The notes under the pieces were generated by a model. The model was not told where the DNA came from and ran no database searches. It saw nothing but the letters and a program-made list of their open reading frames with translations. From Acidicapsa acidisoli (GTDB lineage: Bacteria; Acidobacteriota; Terriglobia; Terriglobales; Acidobacteriaceae), in contig NZ_JAGSYI010000001.1 in assembly GCF_025685625.1 (NCBI RefSeq), positions 1,550,001 to 1,614,000 of the forward strand: a stretch of DNA of 64,000 bases, written 5' to 3'. Positions 26,309-35,052 of this stretch are shown one piece after another; within the stretch, counting starts at the first letter, position 1, and each line of letters starts with the position of its first letter. Made by a program: the position numbers and the translations under genes.

Positions 26309-26884
26309 ATGGATCGAAGACGATTTAATACATTGCTGGCGATGGCGGGTGCCGGGATGGGAACTCGTGCATTTGCGGCAGAAAGCGCTCCGGAAGTCCT
26401 GCGCCTTTCGCGTAATGGCTGGATGCCAAACAACGAAGTGCTGCCCGTGCTGCTGTACCGTGGCGCTTTCGCGCCGAGCAGCGATATGGCCTCCGCGATG
26501 GAGGCTGCTTTCGAGCGGAACGGCTGGCCTCCGCAATGGCGCAACGGCGTCTACGACTTTCACCACTACCACTCGACGGCGCACGAAGTACTGGGGTTTG
26601 CGCGTGGCTGGGGCCGATTGGTGCTTGGCGGCGAAGGCGGCCATGAACTGGTCGTCAAGACCGGCGATGTTGCCCTGTTGCCAGCCGGCACAGGACACTG
26701 TCGGCTTGAGGCGAGTCCTGATTTTCTTGTGATTGGCGCTTATCCGACGGGCGAAACCTGGGATGTCTGCCGCAGTGCTCCGGATGAGGCGGCCCTGGAA
26801 CGGATGCGCAAGGTCGTCTTTCCGCAGTCGGATCCGGTCAGCGGAGTTGGCGGTCCGCTGATGAAGCATTGGCGCGTCGCGTAG
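26309..26884 (+). CDS. YjlB-type cupin with a Tat-like signal
   Basis: ATG 26309 follows GGGAGGAG at a good distance, giving 191 residues. The N-terminus [20 protein letters not shown] has a twin-Arg core and a hydrophobic stretch, suggesting Tat export. The cupin barrel matches the YjlB family: [40 protein letters not shown] and [18 protein letters not shown]. Metal ligands are probably His residues of HHYHSTAHE and GTGH. The enzymatic activity of YjlB is unknown. The PfkB-family kinase follows 72 bases later on the same strand, so a shared sugar-related role is possible but not shown. Confidence 0.75.
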   Translation: MDRRRFNTLLAMAGAGMGTRAFAAESAPEVLRLSRNGWMPNNEVLPVLLYRGAFAPSSDMASAMEAAFERNGWPPQWRNGVYDFHHYHSTAHEVLGFARGWGRLVLGGEGGHELVVKTGDVALLPAGTGHCRLEASPDFLVIGAYPTGETWDVCRSAPDEAALERMRKVVFPQSDPVSGVGGPLMKHWRVA

Positions 26885-26956
26885 ATGAGATCTGATCAGA
26901 TAGGGGTTCGATTGGAAACGAGTCTGGTAGCGAATGTGCCCATTTATAGTGAAGAG

Positions 26957-27976
26957 ATGACCGAATCGTCTCCGATTGGCCTGGTGGATCTGGTTGGCGT
27001 TGGACTGAACGCCACCGACACGCTGATTCCCCTGGCAAGCTATCCCGAACGTGGCTCCAAGATGGAATATCGCTCGGAAACGATCCTACCGGGCGGCCAG
27101 GTCGCCTCCACGGTCGTGGCATGCCAGCACTGGGGCCTGCGCACACGGTATGTCGGCAAGCTCGGCGATGATGCTGCTGCGGCCTTGCACCACGCGGCTT
27201 TTGACCGCGAGGGAGTCGAAACGCGGATTGTGACTGTGCCCGGAGGCGTCAGCCCGCAGTCGTTGATTCTGGTGGAGGGTTCGGGCGAGCGGACGGTGCT
27301 CAATCGGCGCGATGACCGGCTTGTTCTGCAACCGGAGGAACTGACGCGTGATTGGATTGTGCGGGCCCGTGCGCTTCACGTGGATGGCCACGACACCGCC
27401 GCTGCGATACTCGCCGCTGGCTGGGCTCGCGAGGCCGGCATACCTGTCGTTGCCGACCTCGACGAGCTCTATCCCGGCGTTGAAGTCCTGCTCGAAAAAA
27501 TCGACTATCTCATCGTCAGCCGTGATTTTCCCTGCCGGTTGATGGATGAGGCCGATCTTGAGACCGCGCTGCGCGGCATGCGGGAGCGCCATGGCTCCAT
27601 TCTTGCCGCCGCGACGCTGGGGCAGGATGGCGTGCTGGCCTGGGATGGAGAGCGCTTCCACCACACGCCCGCGTATTGTGTGCCTGTGGTCGACACCACC
27701 GGCGCTGGAGACATCTTCCATGCCGGGTTTATCTACGGGCTCTTGCAAGGCTGGTCTCTTGATCGCCAGCTCGATTTTGCGTGCGCGGCCGCCGCGCTGA
27801 ACTGCACTGCGGCCGGTGCGAGGGGTGGAATCGCGACGACAGGCGAGATCGAAACTCTCATGGCAACTGGTATCCGGCACGATTCGGCATTCCACGGCGC
27901 ATATCCTGTGAGCATTTCCAAAAAGCTCGCGGATTCTGTGCTCGATCCGGCGCCGTATGCGGCTGCGCGCCGCTAA
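26957..27976 (+). CDS. PfkB-family carbohydrate/nucleoside kinase
   Basis: The start at ATG 26957 is preceded by GAAGAG; the frame is open upstream without better support. The 339-residue ribokinase-fold protein has the N-terminal sugar-binding half (VDLVGVGLNATDTLI; ETILPGGQVASTVVACQHWG). It also has PfkB signature 2, VVDTTGAGDIFHAGFIYGLL, with the catalytic Asp and anion hole. These enzymes phosphorylate sugars or nucleosides with ATP. Substrate cannot be assigned. It follows a YjlB-type cupin gene. Confidence 0.85.
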   Translation: MTESSPIGLVDLVGVGLNATDTLIPLASYPERGSKMEYRSETILPGGQVASTVVACQHWGLRTRYVGKLGDDAAAALHHAAFDREGVETRIVTVPGGVSPQSLILVEGSGERTVLNRRDDRLVLQPEELTRDWIVRARALHVDGHDTAAAILAAGWAREAGIPVVADLDELYPGVEVLLEKIDYLIVSRDFPCRLMDEADLETALRGMRERHGSILAAATLGQDGVLAWDGERFHHTPAYCVPVVDTTGAGDIFHAGFIYGLLQGWSLDRQLDFACAAAALNCTAAGARGGIATTGEIETLMATGIRHDSAFHGAYPVSISKKLADSVLDPAPYAAARR

Positions 27977-27992
27977 AAACTGCGACGAGGTT

Positions 27993-28802
27993 CTATCGTT
28001 GCAACAGCATTTGCAGGGCTTCCCGGGCATTTTGCAGGCATCCGCGCGCTTCATCTTCTGACAGCAGTCCCTGATGGACAGCCTTCTTTCCTACGTCGTT
28101 GACCTGATTGGCCAGGCGTGGGAAATCCGGGGCAATGCCGGTCGCAAGCAGGTTGTTGTTGATTTCATGCAGTAGATTGCCGAGCGTCGGCGTGTTCCGG
28201 TAGCGGGAACGAATCAGCCTGCGCAGTTCATCGGGAAGCTTCTGCTTGATCGCTTCCTCCAAGACCGATCGGCACATGACGGCGCAGGCGGTAAAGAGGG
28301 CAAAGAAATAACAGCGTGTCGCTTCATCCAGATACCGGTCGGCTTCCTCCGATGAGGCTGAGGCGACGACGCATTCGCGCAAGTGCGTGGCGCGTGCCAC
28401 GGCCGGCTCGACCAGGTCGAGGAATTCCGCAGCTACGGCGGCGCGCAGCAGGTCATTCTGCCGGGAATCGAGGGCGCGCTGGATCGACTTCCATGCTGGA
28501 GTAAATCGGCTGTCCGCCTGCTGCAGCCGGGTGAGAGAGGTGAGTCGTTGGCGCGCATGCTGGATGAAACCATGCTGCATCTCGTGCGCAAGATTCTCCC
28601 ACTGCTCGATGAATCCGACGGGATCGCGCTGATAGCGGTCCCAGAGCTCGTCATAGACTACGGGTGGGAGAACCTGCCCGAGGTTGGCGAAGCGGCCCGT
28701 GCGCGCCAGATCCGCGATGGCTGCGGAGAACTCCCGTCCCGGGGCGTTCTCGTCGGCCATCTTCAGGAGCAGCTCTCTCAGACGATCAATCTCAATCGCC
28801 AT
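27993..28802 (-). CDS. Helical protein with a DUF4145/HEPN-like C-terminal domain
   Basis: This 269-residue soluble protein has an N-terminal helical region (RLRELLLKMADENAPGREF) of no known family. The C-terminal part, YFFALFTACAVMCRSVLEEA through VNDVGKKAVHQGLLSEDEAR, resembles DUF4145 domains, which belong to the HEPN superfamily. The catalytic Arg is replaced (VGKKAVH), so ribonuclease activity is doubtful. Nothing in the neighbourhood clarifies its role. It is convergent with the PfkB kinase gene. Confidence 0.55.
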   Translation of the reverse strand: MAIEIDRLRELLLKMADENAPGREFSAAIADLARTGRFANLGQVLPPVVYDELWDRYQRDPVGFIEQWENLAHEMQHGFIQHARQRLTSLTRLQQADSRFTPAWKSIQRALDSRQNDLLRAAVAAEFLDLVEPAVARATHLRECVVASASSEEADRYLDEATRCYFFALFTACAVMCRSVLEEAIKQKLPDELRRLIRSRYRNTPTLGNLLHEINNNLLATGIAPDFPRLANQVNDVGKKAVHQGLLSEDEARGCLQNAREALQMLLQR

Positions 28803-29133
28803 GGCCGGATCGCTCGCCGATGAGATTCCCCTCTGCGCTCCAACGCGTGCTGAAGCAGAAACAGGAAAGATGTGGCCTCGACAAATTTGGCGAAGAGGAC
28901 TTTTTCTTGGCGAAAAAGTCCGTCGAGATCCGTGCCTCCGGATACAGCAATCCTGTTTCTGCTTTGATTGTCTCGCGAACGCTCGGTCCGAAGCTCATGC
29001 CTCAGTGTAGGGGCGATTTCGGGCCCCAACTACTCGAAATTCGTACGCAAGAAAGATCGTTTTCCCCACTGGGGAATGCTCTGAGAAGGGACCGGAAACG
29101 GGACAGGCGCGCCAGAGCGTCTGTGACCGGCGC
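28803..29133. other. Intergenic stretch of 331 bases without a supportable gene
   Basis: No reading frame here has family resemblance or a credible ribosome-binding site. The region is upstream of the DUF4145-like gene and downstream of ridA, both on the minus strand. It contains a perfect 10-bp stem-loop (28897-28921) and a small TTCCCC-ACT-GGGGAA dyad (29062-29076). Promoter elements for 28802 are presumably here but cannot be assigned by eye. Confidence 0.5.
28897..28921. other. Perfect 10-bp stem-loop in an intergenic region
   Basis: GGACTTTTTC, loop TTGGC, then GAAAAAGTCC. It lies 95 bases upstream of the minus-strand gene starting at 28802. It could be an operator, a leader hairpin or the remains of a terminator; no T run follows. 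Confidence 0.4.
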
Positions 29134-29553
29134 TCAATCGGCGGTGACGATGGCTACGAGATCGATTTCGACGAGCACGTCCTTGGGCAGGCGGGAGACT
29201 TCAACTGTGGTGCGGGCTGGCGGCTGGGAGCCTGCGGCGGCGAGATGGTCGGCGTAGATGGCGTTCATGGCCGCGAAGTCGTCGAAGTTCTTGAGGAAGA
29301 CGGTGGCTTTGACGACTTGCGAGAAGCTGCTGCCGCCGGCCTCGAGAATTGCCTTGAGATTGGCGAAGACCTGGGTTGTCTGCTCGGCGATGCCTCCGGT
29401 GACAACCTGCTGTGTCTCGGGGTCGAGCGCGATCTGGCCGGAAGTGAAGAGCAGGTTTCCCGCGCGCACGCCCTGGGAATAGGGGCCGATGGCTCGCGGG
29501 GCTTCGTTGGTTGCGACGATGCTTCGGGTCGTGCTTTCAGGCGCTTGGCTCAT
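29134..29553 (-). CDS. ridA: RidA family reactive-intermediate deaminase
   Basis: RidA hydrolyses reactive enamine/imine intermediates made by PLP enzymes. The 139-residue product starts at ATG 29553 (MSQAPESTTRSIVATNEAPR). It carries APRAIGPYSQGVRAGNLLFT, SGQIALDPETQQV, ANLKAILEAGG and the C-terminal signature ARTTVEVSRLPKDVLVEIDL. The substrate-binding Arg and the terminal Glu of VEID are conserved. The frame is open upstream but without family similarity. It stands downstream of the sigma/anti-sigma pair on the same strand. Confidence 0.92.
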   Translation of the reverse strand: MSQAPESTTRSIVATNEAPRAIGPYSQGVRAGNLLFTSGQIALDPETQQVVTGGIAEQTTQVFANLKAILEAGGSSFSQVVKATVFLKNFDDFAAMNAIYADHLAAAGSQPPARTTVEVSRLPKDVLVEIDLVAIVTAD

Positions 29554-29608
29554 GAACACATTGTATCGGCTGGTGTCCGTGACGGCGATACGTGGGCTGG
29601 TTGTGCGC

Positions 29609-30004
29609 CTATCGCGCAGAGCGCATCCCGGTGAGCCGGCGGCAAAGCCATACGCAGCCCCAGGAGCCGGCGATTGCCAGCAAGGCAGGCACTGCCTGGG
29701 TGCGCAGAAGCGTTGCATTCACAGCATTCGACGGGAGCCAAGCTGGGAGGTCTATCGCGATTGACGAGGGCAGGCTGGTGGTTCGAAGGGCTGTATACAG
29801 GAACCAGAGTCCCGCTACGCAAGCGATGAACAGCAGCGCGAGTCCAGGCAACGCGAACTTCCACGGGAATGGGAGGGGCGCAGGGGCGGCGGACTCCTGT
29901 TGGATCGCGTCCAGGACGGATTGCGCGAAGCCAGAGGATGGCAAAAGAGTGTCCTGCGTAAGCAGGATTTTGTCCAGATTATCTTGCTGATTCATCGAAT
30001 TCAT
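29609..30004 (-). CDS. Small membrane protein, candidate anti-sigma factor
   Basis: The start overlaps the stop of the ECF sigma gene in an ATGA quartet (30001-30004), indicating translational coupling. The 131-residue product has a cytoplasmic N-terminus of about 48 residues (DNLDKILLTQDTLLPSSGFA), then transmembrane segments near residues 49-71 (FALPGLALLFIACVAGLWFL) and 100-118. This layout and position fit an anti-sigma factor. However, the zinc-binding H-x3-C-x2-C motif of the common ZAS anti-sigma domain is absent, so this is inference from position. Confidence 0.6.
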   Translation of the reverse strand: MNSMNQQDNLDKILLTQDTLLPSSGFAQSVLDAIQQESAAPAPLPFPWKFALPGLALLFIACVAGLWFLYTALRTTSLPSSIAIDLPAWLPSNAVNATLLRTQAVPALLAIAGSWGCVWLCRRLTGMRSAR

Positions 30005-30702
30005 CGCTTTCCTCCGTTCTCCGGTCGGGCGCCTGATCCTGCCGTCTGCTCTCGCAGTTGCGGGAAGCGCTGCCGGAGCATCTCTCTCGCCCTCGAAAGC
30101 CTTGCCTTCATCGTACCTTCGGGAAGTCCCATGGTCGCCGAAGCCGCCGTCAGGTCCATTTCATGAAAGTAGTACAAGATCAAAGGCTCCCGGTACTTGA
30201 CCGGCAGTGCAAAGACGGCGCGTCGCACCGCTTCATCCCTGGCTGCGCCGTCCAACTCGGCGTCCTGGACGAATGCGTGAAAGGGTTGGGAACGCTCCGG
30301 GAGTTGATCGTAGGAGAGGCTGACTGGCGGGATACGTTTCAGTTCGGTGCGGTAAACATTGGCTGCGACGGAGAAGAGCCAGGTCGAAAAGCTACCCTCG
30401 CGCCGCCATTTGCCAAGCCCGCGCCAGATGCGAAGGAATGCCTCTTGAGCCATCTCTTCCGCGCGCACCCAATCATGACAGTAACGCCACGCCATGTTGA
30501 TCAGCGGTCCCTGCCAGCGTTCTACGATTGCCGCAAAGGCTTTGACATCCCCAGCCAGTACGCGTTCCACGGCTGCGACATCCATTGCGACATTCTCGGA
30601 GGAGTGCGAGGATGCGGAGCCTTCGATCAAGGAGTGGAGCGACCGCCGGGCGACTCCGGAGTCGGGCCGGTGAGGATCTGCGGCGATGGGATTCAGATTC
30701 AC
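30001..30702 (-). CDS. ECF-type RNA polymerase sigma-70 factor
   Basis: This 233-residue regulator has sigma region 2 (AFAAIVERWQGPLINMAWRY, then DWVRAEEMAQEAFLRIWRGL, and FSTWLFSVAANVYRTELKR). Region 4 follows (AVFALPVKYREPLILYYFHE, TAASATMGLPEGTMKARLSR). It lacks regions 1 and 3, as in extracytoplasmic-function sigmas. The start is uncertain: GTG 30702 is used here, but ATG 30585 (MDVAAVERVL) would begin exactly at the conserved domain. The gene is coupled to a small membrane protein, probably its antagonist. The regulon is unknown. Confidence 0.85.
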   Translation of the reverse strand: MNLNPIAADPHRPDSGVARRSLHSLIEGSASSHSSENVAMDVAAVERVLAGDVKAFAAIVERWQGPLINMAWRYCHDWVRAEEMAQEAFLRIWRGLGKWRREGSFSTWLFSVAANVYRTELKRIPPVSLSYDQLPERSQPFHAFVQDAELDGAARDEAVRRAVFALPVKYREPLILYYFHEMDLTAASATMGLPEGTMKARLSRAREMLRQRFPQLREQTAGSGARPENGGKR

Positions 30703-30898
30703 TCCCGATGGCTCCTTCCCCCAGGATGACGCACAACATTACTGTGGGTGGGACCAAGCGTACTCGAGGTTGGTTGCATTATCTTGGCTGACTACGCTAC
30801 AAGCAGGATCGACCGCCTCAGCCCAAGAAAATGCAACCGCAATTGCCGGCCCTCTGTCGTACAGGTCGCAATGGGAGACACCCAGCCAGGAGGAAGCC

Positions 30899-31363
30899 AT
30901 GGTATCAAGCGGTCTGAGTATGTTGTTGACGGAAGACTATCGCGCGGTTGCGGGGGGAGCGCTGTTTCTCTTCCTGAGCGTATTGATGATTTCGGTATTT
31001 ACGTTCGTTTCGATTGCTGTGTGGACGGAGGCGCGACGCAAGGAGCGAGAGGCGTATTACAAGGCCGAGTCATTGCGGCGAATTGCGGAGATCCCGGGCG
31101 AGGGGGGCAAATATGTAATCGAGATGATGCGGGAAGAGGAGCGTATCCGGCAGGAGCGAGAGCGCAGTCAGCGGGGCAAGAGCCGCGAGGGGTTTATTGT
31201 CGGAGGGATGGTCAATATCGGTATTGGAGTGGGATTGGGCATCTTTTTGTACAGTCTTGGCGGCCACGACTCGCCGTATCTTGTCGGAGCGATTATGGTT
31301 TTTATCGGACTGCCGCTGCTCATTTATGGCCTGTTCATGCTACCCAAGCCTTCTGACCGGTAA
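30899..31363 (+). CDS. Membrane protein, DUF6249-like
   Basis: ATG 30899 lies five bases after AGGAGG, so this start is strong; the product is 154 residues. A first transmembrane segment (LFLFLSVLMISVFTFVSIAV) is followed by a charged coiled-coil-like stretch (EARRKEREAYYKAES; REEERIRQERERSQRGKSR). Two further membrane segments follow (GGMVNIGIGVGLGIFLYSLG; VGAIMVFIGLPLLIYGLF). The architecture matches DUF6249 proteins, whose role is unknown. It is divergent from the ECF sigma gene and could be under its control. Confidence 0.6.
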   Translation: MVSSGLSMLLTEDYRAVAGGALFLFLSVLMISVFTFVSIAVWTEARRKEREAYYKAESLRRIAEIPGEGGKYVIEMMREEERIRQERERSQRGKSREGFIVGGMVNIGIGVGLGIFLYSLGGHDSPYLVGAIMVFIGLPLLIYGLFMLPKPSDR

Positions 31364-31391
31364 AGCCGCTGGAACGGCTTCATCCTGGCGT

Positions 31392-31440
31392 AAAGCCCCG
31401 TACAGCCGGGTCTGGAATGACCGGTGATACGGGGCTTTTC
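31392..31440. terminator. Bidirectional rho-independent terminator
   Basis: An 11-bp perfect stem, AAAGCCCCGTA (31392-31402) pairing with TACGGGGCTTT (31428-31438), encloses a loop that contains a second CCGG/CCGG pairing. A TTTTC follows on the plus strand and TTTACG on the minus strand. It lies between two convergent genes and can serve both. Confidence 0.7.
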
Positions 31441-31465
31441 TGTGAAAGGAATTGAAGAGAATCCG

Positions 31466-33439
31466 CTATTCCGGTTTCTTTTCCTCTTCTTTCTTCTCGT
31501 CTTTCTTCGCTGGTTCCGGCTTCTTCTTGGCGTTGTTAGCCGTTGGAGCAGGTTTAGCCCCTGTTGTAGGAGCAGGCTTTGTTTCCGGAGCGGCTGGCAC
31601 TGGTTTGGCTGCCGGCGCAGGTTTGGTTGTTGGCGCCGGTGTCGGCTTCGCGAGCGGAGCCGTTGCCTTTTCAGGCGCAGCCGGAGCCGGTGCCTTTGCC
31701 GACGGCGTTTCCTTTAGAGGCGCAGCGGCTGCCGGCGCTGGCGGTCTGACCGTGGGCGGAGCCGGAGCCTTTGCGGTAGGAGCTGCCGGTTCGGGTTTGA
31801 TTGCTGGCGTAGGTGCCGGTTTGACGGGCGGAGCCGTTCCCCTTTCAGGCGCAGCTGCCGGTGCGGGGGACTTGGCTGCCGGTGGCGCTGGTTTGGCTGC
31901 AACCGGCGCGGCGGGCGCAACCGGTTTGCCGCCTACAGTTGGCGTTCCGATTGCAGCGTGCCCAGGGATCGGCTTCGGAGCCGGTGGCACGGCTTTCACA
32001 GGAACGGCCACTGGCTTGGCATTGGGAGCGGCAACCGCCTGCTGCCCCTTGTTATTGATCAGCACGGGACGCTGCTGCGGCGCGGCGGCTGGCTTGGCTA
32101 TCGGGTGCAGAATAACGGGCCGCGCGGGGGGCTGGGCAGCCGGTGCAGCCGGCTGGATATGAGCCAGTTGTTGCGGTTCGATCTTGACAGCGGCTACTGC
32201 TCTTGTCGATTTGCCCGCGGCAAAATCCTCCTGCCGCATGGCGGTTACGCCAACTGTGCGGTTGACGTAAGTAATGTTCGTCACATTGGTTACGTTCACG
32301 ACGTTGACGTAGGTGGTCTGCACGTGAACGACCCGCGACTCATGGATGTTGGTGATGTTGATCCGATCGACGTATTGGGGGCTGCACGGATACCAGGGCT
32401 TGTAGGGCTCTCCCGGGCCGAGCGGGAACCAGACGGATACTCCGCCGCCGCCGAATGAGACGCCTCCAGCAAAGACTACCTGCGCGGGAGACCAAACGGG
32501 ATGCCCTTCGCGCGGGCCGGGAATCCAACCCCAGCGTCCGCCGACCACAACCCAGCGGCCATAGTGGAATGGCGCGGCGCCCCAGGGTTCATCGGCAACC
32601 CACGACCAGCCGAAGAACGGAATGTGGACCCAGTGCCCGTAATGATATGGAGCCCAGCCGGCCTCGACACGCGGGAACCAGATGGGACCGTAGTCGGATT
32701 CCGGCTGCCAATCTCCGGCAGCATCGAGTTCGTCATAGCCTGGCATCTCCGGGCTTACGTAGCGGGCCGAGATGGAATTGAAGCGGTGCGTTTCGAGGGC
32801 GCTGCTCCAGTGCTCAAAACCGTCCGGTTCCGCTGGTTGCAATGGTTGTGCGTAGACGGGGTTGGTGCCGGTGAGCTGGATCGATTGCCCTGGCGGCAAA
32901 GTCATATAGAAGCCGCCACCGCCATTGAGCGTGAGCACGCTCTCGTTGGGATAGTTGGTGATGATGGTGGTCTGCTGATCGGGATAGACGTCCACGCGAA
33001 ACCCGGCCCTGGTTGCTACCGTGATTGCGCCGTTCGGGGTCTGGACGGAGAATCCGTGACCGGGCTCAAACCCATCACTGAAGATGTTGAAGGAGCCCTG
33101 CCCCACGCCGAGATTCACGGATATGTAGTCGAGATTGACCAGGGTCAAGTCGGAGTTGGCGCCGAAATAGGCGCGTATCTGGGCTGCCTGTAGCTCGCCC
33201 ATACCGCTCTGGTCGGTGAAGATGCGGTCACCCGCAGAGGCTGGCATGTTGGAATAGGCTTGTCCCCAATCATCGACACCATAGGGTTGGATTGAGACAT
33301 TTCCTCCAAGATGAGCGAGACGGGCTGATCCCATCGGGGGATCGTTTTGTGCACGCGACGGAGTAGCAACGAGCGCCATTCCGGCAAGCGCGCCGGCTAG
33401 GAGCAGAGTCTGAGCAAGGGAAAAGTGGTTCACGTACAT
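31466..33439 (-). CDS. Exported FecR/DUF6600-type protein with a Pro/Ala-rich tail
   Basis: The start at ATG 33439 follows AAGGAACGAC and gives a signal peptide (MYVNHFSLAQTLLLAGALAG, cleavage near SRA-QND); total 657 residues. A FecR-like beta domain (about 35-190) is visible in ARLAHLGGNVSIQPYG, VQTPNGAITVATRAGFRVDV and GGGGFYMTLPPGQSIQL. It is followed by the DUF6600 Trp/Tyr/Pro-rich block (APYHYGHWVHIPFFGWSWVA; GGRWGWIPGPREGHPVW). From about residue 420 on, the protein is almost entirely Pro, Ala and Lys, ending in KKDEKKEEEKKPE. The tail looks disordered and may span the peptidoglycan. The molecular role of the family is unknown. Confidence 0.8.
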   Translation of the reverse strand: MYVNHFSLAQTLLLAGALAGMALVATPSRAQNDPPMGSARLAHLGGNVSIQPYGVDDWGQAYSNMPASAGDRIFTDQSGMGELQAAQIRAYFGANSDLTLVNLDYISVNLGVGQGSFNIFSDGFEPGHGFSVQTPNGAITVATRAGFRVDVYPDQQTTIITNYPNESVLTLNGGGGFYMTLPPGQSIQLTGTNPVYAQPLQPAEPDGFEHWSSALETHRFNSISARYVSPEMPGYDELDAAGDWQPESDYGPIWFPRVEAGWAPYHYGHWVHIPFFGWSWVADEPWGAAPFHYGRWVVVGGRWGWIPGPREGHPVWSPAQVVFAGGVSFGGGGVSVWFPLGPGEPYKPWYPCSPQYVDRINITNIHESRVVHVQTTYVNVVNVTNVTNITYVNRTVGVTAMRQEDFAAGKSTRAVAAVKIEPQQLAHIQPAAPAAQPPARPVILHPIAKPAAAPQQRPVLINNKGQQAVAAPNAKPVAVPVKAVPPAPKPIPGHAAIGTPTVGGKPVAPAAPVAAKPAPPAAKSPAPAAAPERGTAPPVKPAPTPAIKPEPAAPTAKAPAPPTVRPPAPAAAAPLKETPSAKAPAPAAPEKATAPLAKPTPAPTTKPAPAAKPVPAAPETKPAPTTGAKPAPTANNAKKKPEPAKKDEKKEEEKKPE

Positions 33440-33608
33440 ATGTCGTTCCTTCAGATTGGCATTCGTGCTGCCTGTTCTGTTGTTGCGAATCGATACCTGG
33501 ATACTACTGCTCCCTAACCCGGAAACATGCAAAAAGATGTGCGCACAGGGTACATTTGGTGGAACGGACAGTCCGCATTTGGCGTAAGTCCCTGATGAGG
33601 TGGAAAGT

Positions 33609-34241
33609 ATGGAACCCCGGAATTTCAGAAAATTTTTCGGCCTCGCGGCCATTGGAGCAGCGCTGGCGGCGTCGGTTGGCCTTGCCGGATGCCGCGTAAA
33701 TGTAGATAAAGATGCAAATGGCAAGGAGAAGAAGGTCCAGGTGGATACTCCGTTTGGCGGGGTACACGTGAATACCGATCAGACCTCTGCTGCCGATCTC
33801 GGGCTGCCTCTTTATCCTGGAGCAGAGCCGGTTACCGACGACGACAAGCACAAATCCGCGGACGTCCATCTGGGTTTCGGCGAGTGGCAATTGCGAGTGA
33901 AGGCAGTCTCATACAGCACGCCGGACAGCCAGGAAAAAGTCGCCGCCTTTTATAAGAAAGCACTGACGCGCTTCGGAGATGTGATTACCTGCCACGGAAA
34001 CAGTCCGATCGGAACCCCCACTGTGACCCACGAAGGGTTGACCTGTTCGGACAATGGCAAGAATAGTAAGGTCAAATTCGACGATAACGACTTCCGGCAG
34101 GACTTCCAGTTGAAGGCCGGCTCAAAGCGTCATCAGCATATTGTGGGATTCGAGGACGCCAAGGCGGGCAAGACCCGGTTCGCCCTGGTGGCGTTGGATT
34201 TGCCTGCCAATCTGGATAATGACGACGATAAACAGCAGTAG
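33609..34241 (+). CDS. Predicted lipoprotein of unknown function
   Basis: A GAGG site precedes ATG 33609 by eight bases; the product has 210 residues. The signal ends in a lipobox (AASVGLAGC, Cys near residue 28), so it is probably anchored in the outer or inner membrane. The mature part has no known motif. The segment DLGLPLYPGAEPVTDDDKHK and a C-terminal Asp-rich tail (LPANLDNDDDKQQ) stand out. It is divergent from the FecR/DUF6600 gene, which suggests a shared regulatory region. Its function is not recognised. Confidence 0.65.
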   Translation: MEPRNFRKFFGLAAIGAALAASVGLAGCRVNVDKDANGKEKKVQVDTPFGGVHVNTDQTSAADLGLPLYPGAEPVTDDDKHKSADVHLGFGEWQLRVKAVSYSTPDSQEKVAAFYKKALTRFGDVITCHGNSPIGTPTVTHEGLTCSDNGKNSKVKFDDNDFRQDFQLKAGSKRHQHIVGFEDAKAGKTRFALVALDLPANLDNDDDKQQ

Positions 34242-34329
34242 CCGGAAGTTGGGCCAAATCGCCCACGGATTGCGGTGTTTTGGCCTGAGGGTATAGCTTC
34301 AGGGATGGGACTGGTCGATAGAAACGGAT

Positions 34330-35052
34330 TTGGAAGCCACCTGCCAACGATGCCACGAAACGCTCCGCGAGACGGACAGATACTGTCCTGTGTGCGGATT
34401 ACCCCAGCTGACATATGTCGACGGCGAATCGCCGACGGTCCTGCAGGGTGATGATTCTGCCCAGAATCGAGGTGTGGCGACGAGTGGCCGCGCCGGTATG
34501 GCGGATGGTATCGCCTGGCGTCCTGCCCTCAAAGCTGCCCTCATGTTGGCTGTTCCCGCCGCCGTGCTTTGTTCCGGGCTGATACCGGTCGGGCAATCCC
34601 TTGGGGTGCTCTGGATAGCAGCAGCGGCTGCGTGGGCGGTCAGCCTCTACTCCAAACGAACCAGTTCAGGTTGGCTTCCCACGGGGACCGGCGTTCGAAT
34701 TGGTCTCGTTACGGGACTCCTCGCCAGTTGGTTAACGCTGAGTGTCAATGGCGTCTCGCTCTGGTTGGCTCGATTCGTCCTGCACCAGGGCGGCCAGATG
34801 GATTCGCTATGGCAGAACGAAGTCGAGACCAGCCTGCAGGCGAGCCAGCAGATGGTGGCCCAGATGGGCATGACCAGTGCCCAGGCAGCTGAGTCCACGC
34901 AGTTTTCACGCGCACTGATGCTTTCCGCGGAGGGACGCGCGGGAATCGCGCTGTCGACATTTCTGGCCGGGGCGGTATTTCTGGTTCTTTTTGCCATGAT
35001 CGGCGGAGCGCTGGGGGCGCGATGGCTGGCCCAGCCTCGGCGGCCATCGTGA
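34330..35052 (+). CDS. Membrane protein with an N-terminal zinc ribbon
   Basis: The 240-residue protein begins with two Cys pairs, CQRCHETLRETDRYCPVCG, forming a zinc-ribbon knuckle. A linker follows, then about four hydrophobic segments (ALKAALMLAVPAAVLCSGLI; VLWIAAAAAWAVSLY; IGLVTGLLASWLTLSVNGVS; ALSTFLAGAVFLVLFAMIGG). The start appears to be TTG 34330; no ATG upstream fits. Such zinc-ribbon membrane proteins are common in Acidobacteriota and have no assigned function. It precedes pyrR by 100 bases on the same strand. Confidence 0.6.
   Translation: MEATCQRCHETLRETDRYCPVCGLPQLTYVDGESPTVLQGDDSAQNRGVATSGRAGMADGIAWRPALKAALMLAVPAAVLCSGLIPVGQSLGVLWIAAAAAWAVSLYSKRTSSGWLPTGTGVRIGLVTGLLASWLTLSVNGVSLWLARFVLHQGGQMDSLWQNEVETSLQASQQMVAQMGMTSAQAAESTQFSRALMLSAEGRAGIALSTFLAGAVFLVLFAMIGGALGARWLAQPRRPS

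Noticed and set aside
24538-26328. A 596-codon open frame on the plus strand
   Set aside because: It lies antisense to the S9 peptidase gene, whose propeller and catalytic motifs are unambiguous. The plus-strand product has no family resemblance and is a by-product of GC-rich codon use.
31452-32162. A Gly/Ala-rich plus-strand frame resembling a repeat protein
   Set aside because: It is the complement of the Pro/Ala-rich tail of the FecR/DUF6600 protein; the Gly-Ala pattern follows from that.
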